Shown here in pieces: positions 46,937-58,721 of a stretch of 64,000 bases of DNA. How positions within the stretch are numbered: the stretch's first letter is position 1; every line of letters starts with the position of its first letter. Under the pieces are notes generated by a model. That model saw nothing but the letters and a program-made list of their open reading frames with translations. It was not told where the DNA came from and made no database searches. Source of the DNA: Dolomedes plantarius (Eukaryota > Arthropoda > Arachnida > Araneae > Dolomedidae); assembly GCA_907164885.2 (NCBI GenBank), contig OU015495.1, forward strand, positions 99,887,832-99,951,831. Direction: 5' to 3'. Position numbers and translations under genes: made by a program.

Positions 46937-47603
46937 CAGGGGTTCCCAAACTTTTCCTACATTGACCCCTTTTAAAAAATGATTTTCTTCATCGATCCCC
47001 TCACATTTTTCTCTACAATATACAGCATACAATTATTGAACTAAAATTGCACATAAAACACTTAAAGATAACAATTTGTCTAAGAATATGAACAAAAATT
47101 AGAAAAAGTGGTTCATTAAGTTTATATTTTATTATTTTTGTACTATTTTCATTTTTCCTTTCACAAGTATAAACAAGATTTCAGAAACATAGATTGTAAT
47201 TGCACAAACATCGCCAAGAGGAAAAACGTAACTGCTTCTGATTGCTTGCATCGGGAGGACCCATGTGATATTTAAGGTCCAGTGGATTTTCCCAGTTCTG
47301 CCTAGTGTTGGCAGACAAATAAAAGCCGACGGCGGCACTTGAAGCATATACAAAAGGCCTCACGACATTCGACTTCAGTTACGTGGATCACTCCGCCCTA
47401 TGCAAATCTGTATGCAAACCTGTATTTATACATTTTAAAACCGATATTATTATCTAATAATTACATTCCTAAAAAAGTAAATTAAATTTTAAAACAGAAA
47501 AAATTTATCACCGACCCCCAGTAGACCCCTGGAATACTATAGACCCTTTTTAAACTTCCACCGACCTATAAGGGGTCCACATGGACCCCATTGAGAATCC
47601 CTG
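46937..47603. mobile_element. hAT-type non-autonomous element
   Basis: 667 bp beginning CAGGGGTTCCCAAAC and ending ATTGAGAATCCCTG, both typical hAT termini, with near-identical 8-bp flanks (ttctagag and ttttagag). Subterminal gacccc motifs recur near both ends. An interior minus-strand frame (47132-47363) lacks hAT transposase motifs. Confidence 0.82.
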
Positions 47604-47611
47604 TTTTAGAG

Positions 47612-48444
47612 CTTCAGAACAGATACTAGATATCTGATTAACAAGCAAATTTATTTATCATCCGTTCTAGTCATTTATCTTTACTAGGATAAACACATGT
47701 ACTAAAATATGCTAATATACACAGTACATGTATTAATCTTTATAAAGAATTAAAAAGTAACCTAATGTATAAAGTCGTACATTGGAACAGAGACCGCTTT
47801 TCGTAGAGAAGGAATGATCTTCTAAACAGAGGCTAAAAATGTTGCGCCATCAATAAAACATTAATATTTTATATCATACAATGTATAAGAATCATATTCT
47901 AATACAATGCATAAGAATTTTCAGTTATTTATGTAGTAAATAAAAATGAAGCCGTATAAAATATATGATCTGAATGCATATAATCAATGACATGTGAAAC
48001 CTCATTAGATGAAAAATCAAGAAATGACTATATTCATAATTCATATATTTTTTTACACCTTGGCACTTAAAAGATCAGTGGTGTCAAGTTTGAGTCTCCT
48101 GATTTTGAATGCCTAAGTATTTATGGAACCATGAAATGAATCACACATATAAAAAAAATTTGACGGAACCGAAAATTTATTTTTAAATGGAACGAGCAGG
48201 TGAATTAATTCAATGTGGGCTGTTATATTTTTGGGAGTGTTTCATAGAGATATTATTCCGAGAAAGAAAAGAAAAAAAGGGCATTGATGCCTGCTTCCGA
48301 ATTAGTGCACATTTGTCAAGACATAATGAGGGTAGAAGCTACTGATGTACTTTCATGATCAAGAAAATATTTTAACCTTTAGTTTACAGGGTCCTTTTTT
48401 CCGATTCCCTCTTTAAAACGGTAAAGTTGATAACTCCTTTGTAA
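47612..48444. other. Unassigned intronic sequence
   Basis: 830 bp of AT-rich intron; nothing recognised. Confidence 0.5.
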
Positions 48445-48691
48445 GGACTCCTTTCAACAATGTCATATCTCAAAAAACGTGATTCTTCAGGAGAGTGATT
48501 TTAAAGTTTAAAAGTAGAATCAAACGTATTAAAAATCAATATTAATTCTGCTCGCTAGCGACTAAATATTATGTGGTGAAATATGATGATCTTGCAGGGA
48601 TATACTACTCTTTTAGGGCATTCTAAAAACAGGCATTACTAAAAATCGCCGATTTTTGAGATATGAAGTTGTTGAAAGCAGTGAGCGATAT
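48445..48691. mobile_element. MITE, family M1, copy 2
   Basis: Reverse-complement relative of 4060-4312. Ends tttcaacaatgtcatatct and its imperfect inverse (agatatgaagttgttgaaa), with agtgagcgatat beyond. The interior shares attaatattgatttttaata (in reverse) with copy 1. Two short frames overlapping it are read-through. Confidence 0.65.
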
Positions 48692-50596
48692 ACTTATTCT
48701 TGGGCCCGTATTCTTGTGATACATATTATTCCACCTCGTAAGGAAATGATTAACACGGCGTTTCGATATCCAAAGATCGAAAGGATCTTTAAAAATCTTA
48801 TACAAAATACCGAGAGTAAAATTATAAAAGTATTGGGATCTGGAACAAGCAAAGTTATATTTATGTGTATCCAATTGTAGGAGTTTAAAGTTATTATTTC
48901 ACACGTTTTTTTCCCCATCGAATTTTTTCAAAATTAAATGCTGTATAACGGTTAAACGAAAGATAAAAGCCTTTTCAAAACAGGAAACTACATTCGTAAC
49001 TTTTCTTCCTCCGAGGTTAATTGAGGTATTTGAGCCTGCGATGATAAGAAGTAATATTAATTCGAAAATCCCTCAGAGATTTCGCAATAAATGATTCCTT
49101 TTTGGTTTAATTTGAATGGCTGTTCATGTTATAAGAGACGTTTGGTTCGTATACATAAAATAATATATTTTCAAGAGAAAATAATTAATGTTTGCGTGAT
49201 ATTGCATGGGTTCCAAAGTATTGAAGTACGTTGAAAACCGCACTGAATATGATACCCCCCCACCCCCAATAAATCGTGTCATATGGTATTGGGATCTTTG
49301 AAATATATTATATTTGCGATCTAATAACATGTGGGGACATAACAACGATATACATTTACTTATCTGGCACTCTATATCTGCATTTGTAAGCATTTGATAG
49401 TACTTAGTAAGTGCAATAGGAAAGAAAGGTAGTTCAATTCTTAGTTTTTCTTGCTTATGTCCTCATTCCTTAAAAAAGGGTGAAAAAATTATCTATCCAG
49501 CACCACTGCAATGCGGCACATCAAATGAGACGATAAAAATTCAACAACGTTTTGTAAGCAACGAAATTTCTTAAATAAAGAAGTTTTAAAAGTTCCAGAC
49601 TTCCTAAAGCAAAGTTGCTTTTACAGCTATCTGTCATTTTTGTATAAACCATTGTTGAATAAACCATTATATATATAATTACTGTGACTAAATTAGTGAG
49701 AAGTGCTTTGTATAGCACACTGGTGTTTATTGAATATTGCAATGCTGTACAGAACTCGGAAGACTGCATGAAAGTTGCAAGTCTCTATTTGTGGTGCGAT
49801 ATGTAATTGCTTAAAACATTGTCAAAGAGAAATTTATTGTTCGAGTCAAATCTCTTCCTTGAAGCAGTCACAGATTTGGTATGGAAGACAGCAAAACTAA
49901 AATTAAAATACGTAGCATTAGCGGAGTAGGCGACAAAACATATGAAACAACATGTCTCAACATCTCTCCCTTCAGAGAAATGAAAAATGATTGAAATTAA
50001 AAGTTCAATTTTCGGGGTAGATTTGAATTTTCTTGACTTAGGGATGGGTTCTTGTAAAAAAAGCAGAAACCTTTACATCTCCGTCGTCACTATTCTCTTT
50101 GAAGTGACAGTAAGTGTGTCAAGTACATGGTAAAAAAATTAAAAATTTGCAACGCATTATATTATGCGGGGAATTATATTGCTGTTGTTATATACTTATT
50201 TTAATTGCTTCTTTTCCTGTCGCAATTCTTGGAAAGCCTATTGCAATTACCTCATGGTACATCTAACCTGACACTCGATCAGGCATAAAGCCAATGAAGG
50301 TAATACTAAGGTGTGAAGGCTATACTTAGGGCGATCAATCACATGAGACTGGGAAACCAGATCAAAATCGCGCGTCAGACCACGATGGAACTTCATTGTG
50401 GTAATTTGGAATGTTCAACCGCAACCGCAGCATTCTTCCAAAAATAAGTTTCTTTGCCTCCTCTGCCGAAGAAACGACGTTATCAACGACTTTAAGCGAT
50501 AGGCTGTACAAAATTCTAGCAAGAGATTAGCAATGATGGGGGAAATATATTAATTTAAACGGAGAAATCACTTGATTCGTAAGGGTTTATCCTCAT
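48692..50596. other. Unassigned intronic sequence
   Basis: 1.9 kb of AT-rich intron with overlapping chance frames at 48694-48918 and 49124-49393. No repeat family was recognised. Confidence 0.5.
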
Positions 50597-50774
50597 CAGT
50601 GGCGCACCCAGGGGGGGGGGCCCAGGGGGCCCTGGCCCCCCCCAAAGAAGTAGAAATATTGATTTTGCATTATAAATATTTTTTTTCGTTCATCTCGGCC
50701 CCCCCCATGCATTATAAATATTTTTATCCATTCATCTCGGCCCCCCCCAAGAAAAAATCCTGGGTGCGCCACTG
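50597..50774. mobile_element. hAT-type MITE, family A, intact
   Basis: 178 bp with inverted ends CAGTGGCGCACCCAGG and CCTGGGTGCGCCACTG (perfect over 16 bp) and an exact 8-bp target duplication atcctcat (50589-50596 and 50775-50782). Two internal repeats of attataaatattttt followed by ttcatctcggcccccccc. Probably a recent insertion. A frame running through it is an artefact of the element. Confidence 0.95.
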
Positions 50775-50782
50775 ATCCTCAT

Positions 50783-51178
50783 AGTTAGCTAGTTGTATTT
50801 GATATCCCTCGAAAACAAGTTTTAATTATTATTTTTTTGTACATATAAATTTTCGTAAGCAATTGTTTAAGTAGCGACTTTTCTTTGCAATCACTACAAA
50901 AACCTTGTTCTGTGAGTTAGTTGGGAAGAAATGCGTGGTATAAAATAATCCAAGTTTATTTTATTTTTTGAACTTGAATATATATAATTTTTTTATAAAT
51001 TGTGACAGAAAAATTTCAAACTGCAGTTCCAGTAGCCCTTTTTTTACTGCGCAAGAACGTCGAGCGAATGAGGTAAAGGTTGTAAAGCAGTCAGTGATAG
51101 AAGATTGTTGTAGAGGAATTGGCAGTAATAAAGCAGTTGTGGCACTTAGTTGAATGTAAAATATTCTTTATCATATTA
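50783..51178. other. Unassigned intronic sequence
   Basis: About 400 bp of AT-rich intron; nothing recognised. Confidence 0.5.
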
Positions 51179-51308
51179 CTAGCTGAAAACCCGTACTCCG
51201 CTACTGAGTACATTCAAATTAAATACAACGGTCAATGTATGCAATTAATGCCATCTATCTATCTATCTATCTCTCTATATATATATCTATATATATCTAT
51301 ATATATCT

Positions 51309-51340
<32 letters not shown>

Positions 51341-52877
51341 CTATGTATATCTATCTCTCTATCAATCTATATATATATATATATATAATAAATACAATTT
51401 ATGCAACTGATGTAAAAAACGAAAAAATATATTTATAAAAAAATCGTAACGGATATTTTTATAGACAAAATAATGTAGAAGACAATATTCAAATTAAATC
51501 TAGTAGAACATACTAAAGAATATAGTACAGTTAATATAGTACAGTTTGAGGAACATTTATTTTAATGTATTTTAATATTTTTTTGGATAATGTCCAATCA
51601 TCTGCCGCATTAGCAAGAAATTTTTTTTGTCTATTTTGTTGTTATGCACGTAACGCAAAATTAGTTTAAAGTATCACAAAAAGAAAAGAAACCACGTGAT
51701 TAGAATTTAATAAATTAAATTCTAAAATTTAATCTTTAAAAATTCGTCAAAAATCAGAAAATGGAGGTAAGGATTCGAAAAAGATTTCATTTTAAAGGAA
51801 ATTTTATGATCTTTCTTGTGACATAAATTTTATAACTCTCGAATTATTATTTTGAATGCAAATTTTAAAGAATGTTATAAAAATAGCTTAAAAATTTAAT
51901 TAAAAAAAATCTAAGAAGAATTTTCCAAAAATCTCTCTTAGTGCACCCCTACACTATAAAAAGAATCGCCATGCAAAATTTCAGCCCTTTAGGTCCAGCG
52001 GTTTGGTCTGTTCATTTTCTGTCAGTCAATCAGTCAGTCAGTCAGTCAGTCAGTTACGGAACGAAATGGGACTATTCGGCGCATCCTTTTCGGCGCGAAA
52101 TCCATTTCGCTGCAGCCATTTCGGCTCAGCCTTCGGCGAAAATGTATTTGGTGATGGAGGTTATTCAGGTCATTAAATTTTCGTCAAACTTTCGTTAAAT
52201 TTTCGTTAAACAATGTAATTTGTGATTTTTTTATGCATGAAAAAATTGTTTTAAATTATTTATTAAATATATTAATGATGAATAGAGTTTTGCGTAATTT
52301 AAAGGAGCCAGTGGTAAGCTGAGAAAAGAACTTAATTTTTGAAGTTAAAACTTATTAAACTTACTGTGATTTTGAAAAATTGTTAACGGGTCATGGACTA
52401 ACCCCAAAGCTTAAAAAATATAGAGATGCAGACAGAAGGATAAGAGGTGATATTCTTAAATTTGATTCTATGTCTTCAATAGAGTATCTGATTAGGATTG
52501 CTCACAATTATCAGATGGCTAATTAAAGTAAAAATGTAATTTATAAGGCAAGAAATTAAAATTTTTACAAATCCTACTAATGTCTTCGTGTTCATATTTT
52601 ATTTATGAATTTATTTTTGTACATATGTACAGTGTAATTTTTTTTCGTTTGGTTTTGGGGAAAAGCACTATCTCATTCTGCCTCCTGGCTAATTTGTTTC
52701 TTAAACCGAGATACAGATGTTTTTAACAAGCTTGTAGAACGTCAAACCCTCGTAATTTCCTCCCCCTATTTTTTTTAATTAATATTTTTTACACTTAAAA
52801 AGTTCGGAATGCAAATATCTGGCGCCGAAACGATCGGAGCCGAATCACCGGTTACGGAACTGTTTTATAAATATAGA
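51179..52877 (-). mobile_element. Non-autonomous Helitron, family H, longest copy
   Basis: On the minus strand it starts A|TCTATATTTATAAAACAG (52877 downward) and ends gttttcagCTAG|T (51179), satisfying the Helitron terminus rule at both ends. 1.7 kb. It includes a (tcag)n array at 52019-52054 and a tetranucleotide-rich stretch near its 3' end. The part between 52065 and 52850 is absent from copies 1 and 3 and is either the ancestral interior or an insertion. No helicase motif was seen. Confidence 0.8.
51254..51386. repeat. (TATC)n/(TA)n compound microsatellite
   Basis: Runs of tatc and tata within the Helitron 3' region. The overlapping frames read YLSIYLSIY and are repeat artefacts. Confidence 0.96.
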
Positions 52878-52965
52878 TTAGGAATTTAAAATAAGCACCT
52901 TTTTTATTTAAGTTCAATACACCAGTGACCTGTCACTGGATGTACAAAATGTACTGGATGTACTG

Positions 52966-53605
52966 GATATTTTTATAGACAAAAAAATGTAGAAGAAAAT
53001 ATTCAAATTAAATCTAATAGAACATACTAAAGAATAACAGTACAGTTAATATAGTACAGTTTGAAGATCATATTTTTTACTGTATTTTAATATTTTTTTG
53101 GATAATGTCCAATCGTCTGCCGCATTAGCAAGGAATAAAAAAATATTTTTTTTGTCTATTTAGTTGTTATGCACGTGACGATAAATTTATTTAAAGTACC
53201 AGAAAAAGAAATCACGTGATCAGCATTTAATAAATTAAATTCTAAAAATTAATCTTTAAAAATTCACCAAAAATCAGAAAATGGAGGTAAAGATTCAAAA
53301 AAGATTTCAATTTAAAGGAATTTTTATGATCTTAATCGTGATATAAATTTTATAACCGTCAAATTATTATTTTAAATGCAAACTTGAAAAAAGTTACTAA
53401 AACAGCTTAAAAATTTAATTTAAAAAAATCTAAAATTTAAAAGAATTTTTCAAAAATCTCTCTTAGTGCACCCCTACACTATAAGATCAATCGCCATGCA
53501 AAATTTCAGCCTTTTAGGTCCAGCGGTTTGGTCTGTGCGTTGTATGTCAGTCAGTCAATCAGTCAGTGAGTCAGTGAGTTACGGAACTGTTTTATATGTA
53601 TAAAT
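52966..53605 (-). mobile_element. Family-H Helitron fragment, 3' truncated
   Basis: The minus strand starts near ttatacatataaaacagttc (about 53605) and has the same gactgactgac tract, ggtgcactaagagagattt and gcagacgattggacatta as the other copies. It stops at tatccagtacatcc, where the other copies continue, so the CTAG terminus is missing. Its 5' end faces away from the previous copy, 90 bp distant. Confidence 0.75.
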
Positions 53606-55106
53606 TAACTGTTAGTATATCCTGCCACGTCCTAGTAAATGATCTGTAGAAAGTGGCTAGACATCGACAACTTACGTGCAAAACGAGGTATGCTCTGCTT
53701 AGCAGTTATTTCTAAAATTCGGCGGGAGAAAATGTAAATACACTCCTAATCCTCACAGAATGAAGTTCCTCAACCCTCTGAGTAGTAAAGGTCGGCAGAA
53801 AGTAGCCATTTGTGTTCAGAGAATTTTACAGTGGGGCCGAATTTCGCCATTTTGCAAAGGGTGTATTTCAAAAGGAAAAAAAAGTTTGTCGTCCTTTAAA
53901 TGAATGATGATGAGAAAAAAAAATTTTTAGTGCTGACGCATACTTAATTGTGAGATATATTTGCTGGGAGAATCAACGCTTTCCTCGTAAGTAACACCGA
54001 AACTCATCTCAGCCACTCTTGAATTAAAAGAAGTCAGTAGATAATGCGGAAAACATTTTCTTTCCCACAGGGAATATAGAAATCGTTTACCTTACTCGAT
54101 ATTCTAATGTTTCTTAACGTAATTTGTTTCTCCCTCCTCATTAAAAAACTTCCAGGAAAAAAGATATAAATTACATCACATATTCCATTTACCTAATACG
54201 TGTACATAGTATGCCTAACCCTTGAATGAAATCGTGTGTAGTTTTATTGCGCCTATGGTACAAACAAAAGTGTCTAGATAAAATGAGTAAATAAAGAATT
54301 TTAAAAGAAAATATTTTATTAGCTTATTTTTACAGCAAAAACGGAGTAAGTTTGTTTAGTTATAGATTAAATTTCTACTTTTAGTGATGGAATAAGTAAA
54401 ATGTACTCGCATTGAGAAATAGAAGAATCAGAGAGATATGTGTCTAGAAATTATTTAGAAGAAAACGTATTGCATTTTGAATAACGCTTAGGGGATTCCT
54501 GTAGCATGACAAGCAAAATATTTTCCTCATTACTTATTTTAAAGACAAAATTAGGTTAAATGTTACATTTCATTCCAATAATGTAACGTAAAATTCCATG
54601 GCGTATGTGAAATGTATTTTAATGATAAATAACGGCAAAGAATCAATTCTGTTTGAGGATATAAATGCGTATTGGACATTTTAATTTCACTTAAAAGATG
54701 TTAAAGAATAGAACTGTCAAAATAGCATATTTTTGCATCAAATTTTCTGGAAAATCTAGACGTTTCGTCCGAAAAAATGAAAACTTAGTCCCATCTGTCT
54801 ACTACCCCATGTCCGTTTTCCCTCTTTCTTGAAAACTCTCGAGAATATCGAAATGAAATTAAGGTCAGATTTCAGTAAAGTCTTCGTCAAATCTTCAGTT
54901 CTAATGCTGCCGCTAAGTTTTTCCCGTCTTTACATACAAAATAAACATAATTAATTTCTGTGCAGGAATATTTCATGAATGACAGATGCACAAGGTTAAG
55001 TGGTACGTGAGTGGAGGTGAGAAATGTTGAGCTGGGATATGATTCCAAGCGCAAGCCGTAACAGGCACCTGACATATGTGTCCCATCCTAAATGAAAAAA
55101 GTTTAA
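53606..55106. other. Unassigned intronic sequence
   Basis: 1.5 kb of AT-rich intron; nothing recognised. Confidence 0.5.
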
Positions 55107-55245
55107 GGGCCCGTTCACATAGAATCTATCAGCGTCAGCGTTACTCCTACTGAAATATTTTTAACCAATTACAAACCTCCAAACGATTAGAAACGGAATT
55201 GTTAAGGCCTGTGATTGGTTTAAAATGTGAAAGACTTAACATTTA
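55107..55245. mobile_element. MITE, family M2, truncated copy 2
   Basis: Begins gggcccgttcacatagaat and continues atcagcgtcagcgttactcc and attttttaaccaat-like sequence, matching in reverse the right half of 5277-5440. The gcctgtgattggttt motif is also shared. The far end is not identifiable. Confidence 0.5.
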
Positions 55246-57129
55246 TCAATTTTGAAAGTTTTTAGAGGGGTGTAATTTTAGAGATTCTACTAGACCGCTT
55301 GTTACTTTCCGTATGTCTCTGATGGACGCTCTTCAGCTAATTGTCTTCGAGCATCGCATTATAAACGCTAATCCCATTACCTATTTCTTTTTAAAAGTTT
55401 GCAAGATAATCAATGTAATTGCACTTGAGACGACATTTTGTTGAAAAATTACCGAAACAAAATGATCTTGCTGATTGAAATACTTTTATAAAAGCTGTAC
55501 GATTTTTCCCCAACAATTCATAACCCCTGGGGTTAGGCAAAGCATTTGTTGACTCGGCTAATCTCTTTTTATAAGTTAAGAGGAATTTTTCTCTTCACAT
55601 ATAAACTCAGATTTTTATTTATAACTTTTCCTTTTCGTGCAAATATGGATGTTTAAATGAAAAACGCACTAGTTTTTCAAGTTTTGAAATTTTTACTCGT
55701 TTATTGTTTTACCGGATATTAAAATATTAATATCGCTCCGTACGACATTAATTTTTTTTTTAATCTGAAAAAAAATATGAAAAGCTAGCGCACTGAATTC
55801 AACGGTACCCTTTCAGATACACAAAAGAACAGTCAAAAATATGCACGTGGAAAAAAACTTGGAAAAAGTAAATATGTTGATTAATTCCCACGCGAAAATT
55901 CCCCATAGCTTATTAATTGAAATGTTAAAATGTGTCCACTGATACCCTAATTTAAGTGTCATTGTGCACTTACCTTTAATTAATTCGGAATAAATAAAAT
56001 AAACTCATATATTGTAATAATTTTTTTATTAATCTATTATTTCGTTTGCTTTTATAACAGCTAATTATTTTAAAGTTATTTCTTATTTTCTAACTTTTAA
56101 ATTAGGTTGTATATTTTTTTTCATTTCTTACTAAGAAAAATGCATTCTACAAACCAAATTATAGGATTTCATTGATACAAAGATTTGATAAAGAGAAAAA
56201 TTGCAATATATATAAATATATTTAAGGAGAATTACCTTAAGCTGGAATTTTAATGTACAAAAATAAATTTTGTACTAATGAAAAATAGTTCCTTAATTGC
56301 CGAGCTTAAAACTTTAGAAAATTTTAAAAATCACGAGTAATGAAAGACAAATTTCATGATTAGATTAGGAAGAGAAGGAAAAAAAATATTAGAGAGATGT
56401 TATCTCATTGCCATTTAATTTTTTTCTTTAATAACTTAATTATGGATAATTTTGTAGTTATGTTAAGGTATATTTATAGAAATAAAAATCTGTAATTCAT
56501 CATTTTATTCATTTTCAATTAAAGTAAGTGGTTCCTGAATCCCTTAAGCAGTTTAATATTTTGTACTTTATCATTTCCTTAAATGATAGTGGTATATTTA
56601 CGTTTAATCATATGCTGATTTTCACTGGAAGAGTTATACCTGAATACTTCTGATTGAAATTTAAATATTCATCAGTTTAATATTTAATGAGATTAAAAAA
56701 AAAGATTAAAAAAAAGATTCCTGGTTTTAGAGTCAGTTGGATGATTTATTCATGCATGAAATTTTCTGTTATTAGAAAACCAGCTAAACAAAATGTTTGA
56801 AGTAATTTATTTCTCAGAGGTAACTTTTATGCTCTCTAAGTGAAACTGACATTTTCATTTGAACCCGTAATTCAATCGAAACTGTTGAAGTTTCCGACTT
56901 AAAAGTTCTTTTAGAAGAATAATAGAATTTTCTCGACACTTAATCCACTTAATGTGCAAATAATGCTTTAATTCCTGAATAGAACCACCTTGTATCTGAT
57001 TCTGCATGAAAAAAGGCTATGGCAGGAATTACGTTAGCAAATTTTAGAAATTCGGATAATTTTTCGAAAGACAATTAATATTATTAAAGCGTACTCGCTA
57101 GAAGTCAGTGTTTTTTTAAATCAAAACAA
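55246..57129. other. Unassigned intronic sequence
   Basis: 1.9 kb, very AT-rich, with homopolymer runs; nothing recognised. Confidence 0.5.
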
Positions 57130-57560
57130 TTGTAGGGTTCGCGTGTAGCTCAGATGCAAATTTCGACTAGCAGCGCTGTACATGCCAGCCAAAGTGAGTT
57201 CGGCGCAGATGTTTGAGCTATTTAAAGGGCACACGCTGAGTTGGCAAAGAGCCCAATACTGAAAAGGCCCAAGACGGGAGTAGCGATACTGAGAGAGCTC
57301 AAGACTGGAGTAGCGATACGGATAGAGCGTGTATTGGTATTTAGCCGAGGTGGCTGCACGACTTCGAGAATTAGCTCAGAGCCGAGGTTTACGGGTATGT
57401 TTAGTGAATTCATACTCTGCCTGAGGGATTCATTGCGACCTTTAGTGTCTTAGTACCGCGGGTTGCGGTACTGATTGTGTATTATTTTGGAAGCCCCAAG
57501 TCTGTATATGTTAGCCTGCCTCTACGTAGAGAATAAAGAAGTTATTCTAGAGTTATCCCT
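57130..57560 (+). other. GC-richer segment, possible solo LTR
   Basis: About 430 bp that stands out in base composition. It starts near tgtagggttcgcgtgtagct and has a TATA-like ctatttaaaggg at about 57219 and an AATAAA at 57531, the order expected of an LTR (promoter, transcript, polyadenylation signal). It contains a 30-bp tandem duplication (aagac.ggagtagcgatac at 57271 and 57301). No clear CA end or 4-6 bp target duplication was found. It could also be a non-coding exon or promoter of another transcript. Confidence 0.35.
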
Positions 57561-58581
57561 CGCACGAAGAGTGCCTAGTGATGTAGAAAAAAAGAAAAAA
57601 AGAACCACATACAATTATCAGAAAGATCGAAGGAAGTATTTTTTGCAATCATTTTGTAGTGTGCAATAATGGGGAAGTCTTACAAATCATTATTAAATTC
57701 GAAATTGATTCTTTATGTTAAATACAGCTGTTAGGCTTAAATTAAAGTCAAACAAGAAGATGGCTTGATAACCCTGTCCTTATTTCTACGAATTTGAAAA
57801 CGTTCTAGATTTTTAATAAACTAAGCTAAACGCAAGGTGCATATTTTAGGATGGTTCGTTTGATTTTAGCATTTCGTTAGCAGGTTTAAGATTTTATTTA
57901 ATTAGTCTGCTGCCGCAGTGGTAACTACGATCTGTTAAAAGTTGTATTCCTACAAACAATCAAATGAAAGAAATTGTTCTAGAATTGAGTGAAATCATAC
58001 CTGAATTCTTTTTCCGAACATGCAGAAATAGATGCTGATATCATTCCTTCATCGAGATTTCCAGCCGAGCAATGTTTTGACGAATTGCAGTATTTCGCAA
58101 ACTTTATTTTATACTATACTCCCTGTAATCATGACTAGACATCTAATACACCTTCACTGTGTAAATTTCACCTTAATTACAGGTTTTGAAATTTTTTTAT
58201 GACTAATTGAGGGAACAAGTATATATTTTTAATTTAATAAACCTGTAATCAATTTTTCTACATGTAAGAGAGGTACAAACCGAATTCTGCTTTTATTGCC
58301 ATAACATTATCTCATTTTAAGAATTATTATGATCTGATTAAAAAATTTGCTTTAAAAATGCTTTTAAATTTTTTCTGGGGTTCAAAAATAAAACAGCAAA
58401 GAATAAAACTGAACATAAATGTTTCTAATAAAAAAAAACTTGATTCCAATTCTTGACTGATAGATTACGAATCCTCAGAGATTTTGAGCGAGAGGGGTAT
58501 AGCTGTTCAGTTTGGCACAACTTTATGATTTAATGTGGTCCAGTTGAAAATTTCAGATGGTTTTCCACAGAAAAAATTTGC
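57561..58581. other. Unassigned intronic sequence
   Basis: 1.0 kb of AT-rich intron; nothing recognised. Confidence 0.5.
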
Positions 58582-58721
58582 TTATGATGTGCTTAAAACA
58601 TGATCATACAACTTCTTAAAATAGTCAATAAAAATTAAGGGGATTTTAAGAATCCTTAATTTTTATTGTTGACTTTAAGAAGTTGTGTGTTCTTGTTTCG
58701 TATTAAGTTATGATGTGCTTA
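58582..58721. mobile_element. Foldback element with 14-bp flanking direct repeats
   Basis: Exact direct repeats ttatgatgtgctta at 58582-58595 and 58708-58721 enclose 112 bp that fold back on themselves. The arms 58608-58640 (acaacttcttaaaatagtca and onward) and 58654-58686 pair with few mismatches around a 13-nt loop, and pairing weakly continues outward. This may be a small foldback transposon with a long target duplication, or a templated inverted duplication. Confidence 0.65.

Noticed and set aside
50572..50775. 67-codon frame with proline- and glycine-rich sequence
   Set aside because: Read-through of the hAT MITE at 50597-50774, whose ends and target duplication explain it.
51119..51438. 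Two frames rich in YLSIY repeats
   Set aside because: Translation of a TATC/TA microsatellite.
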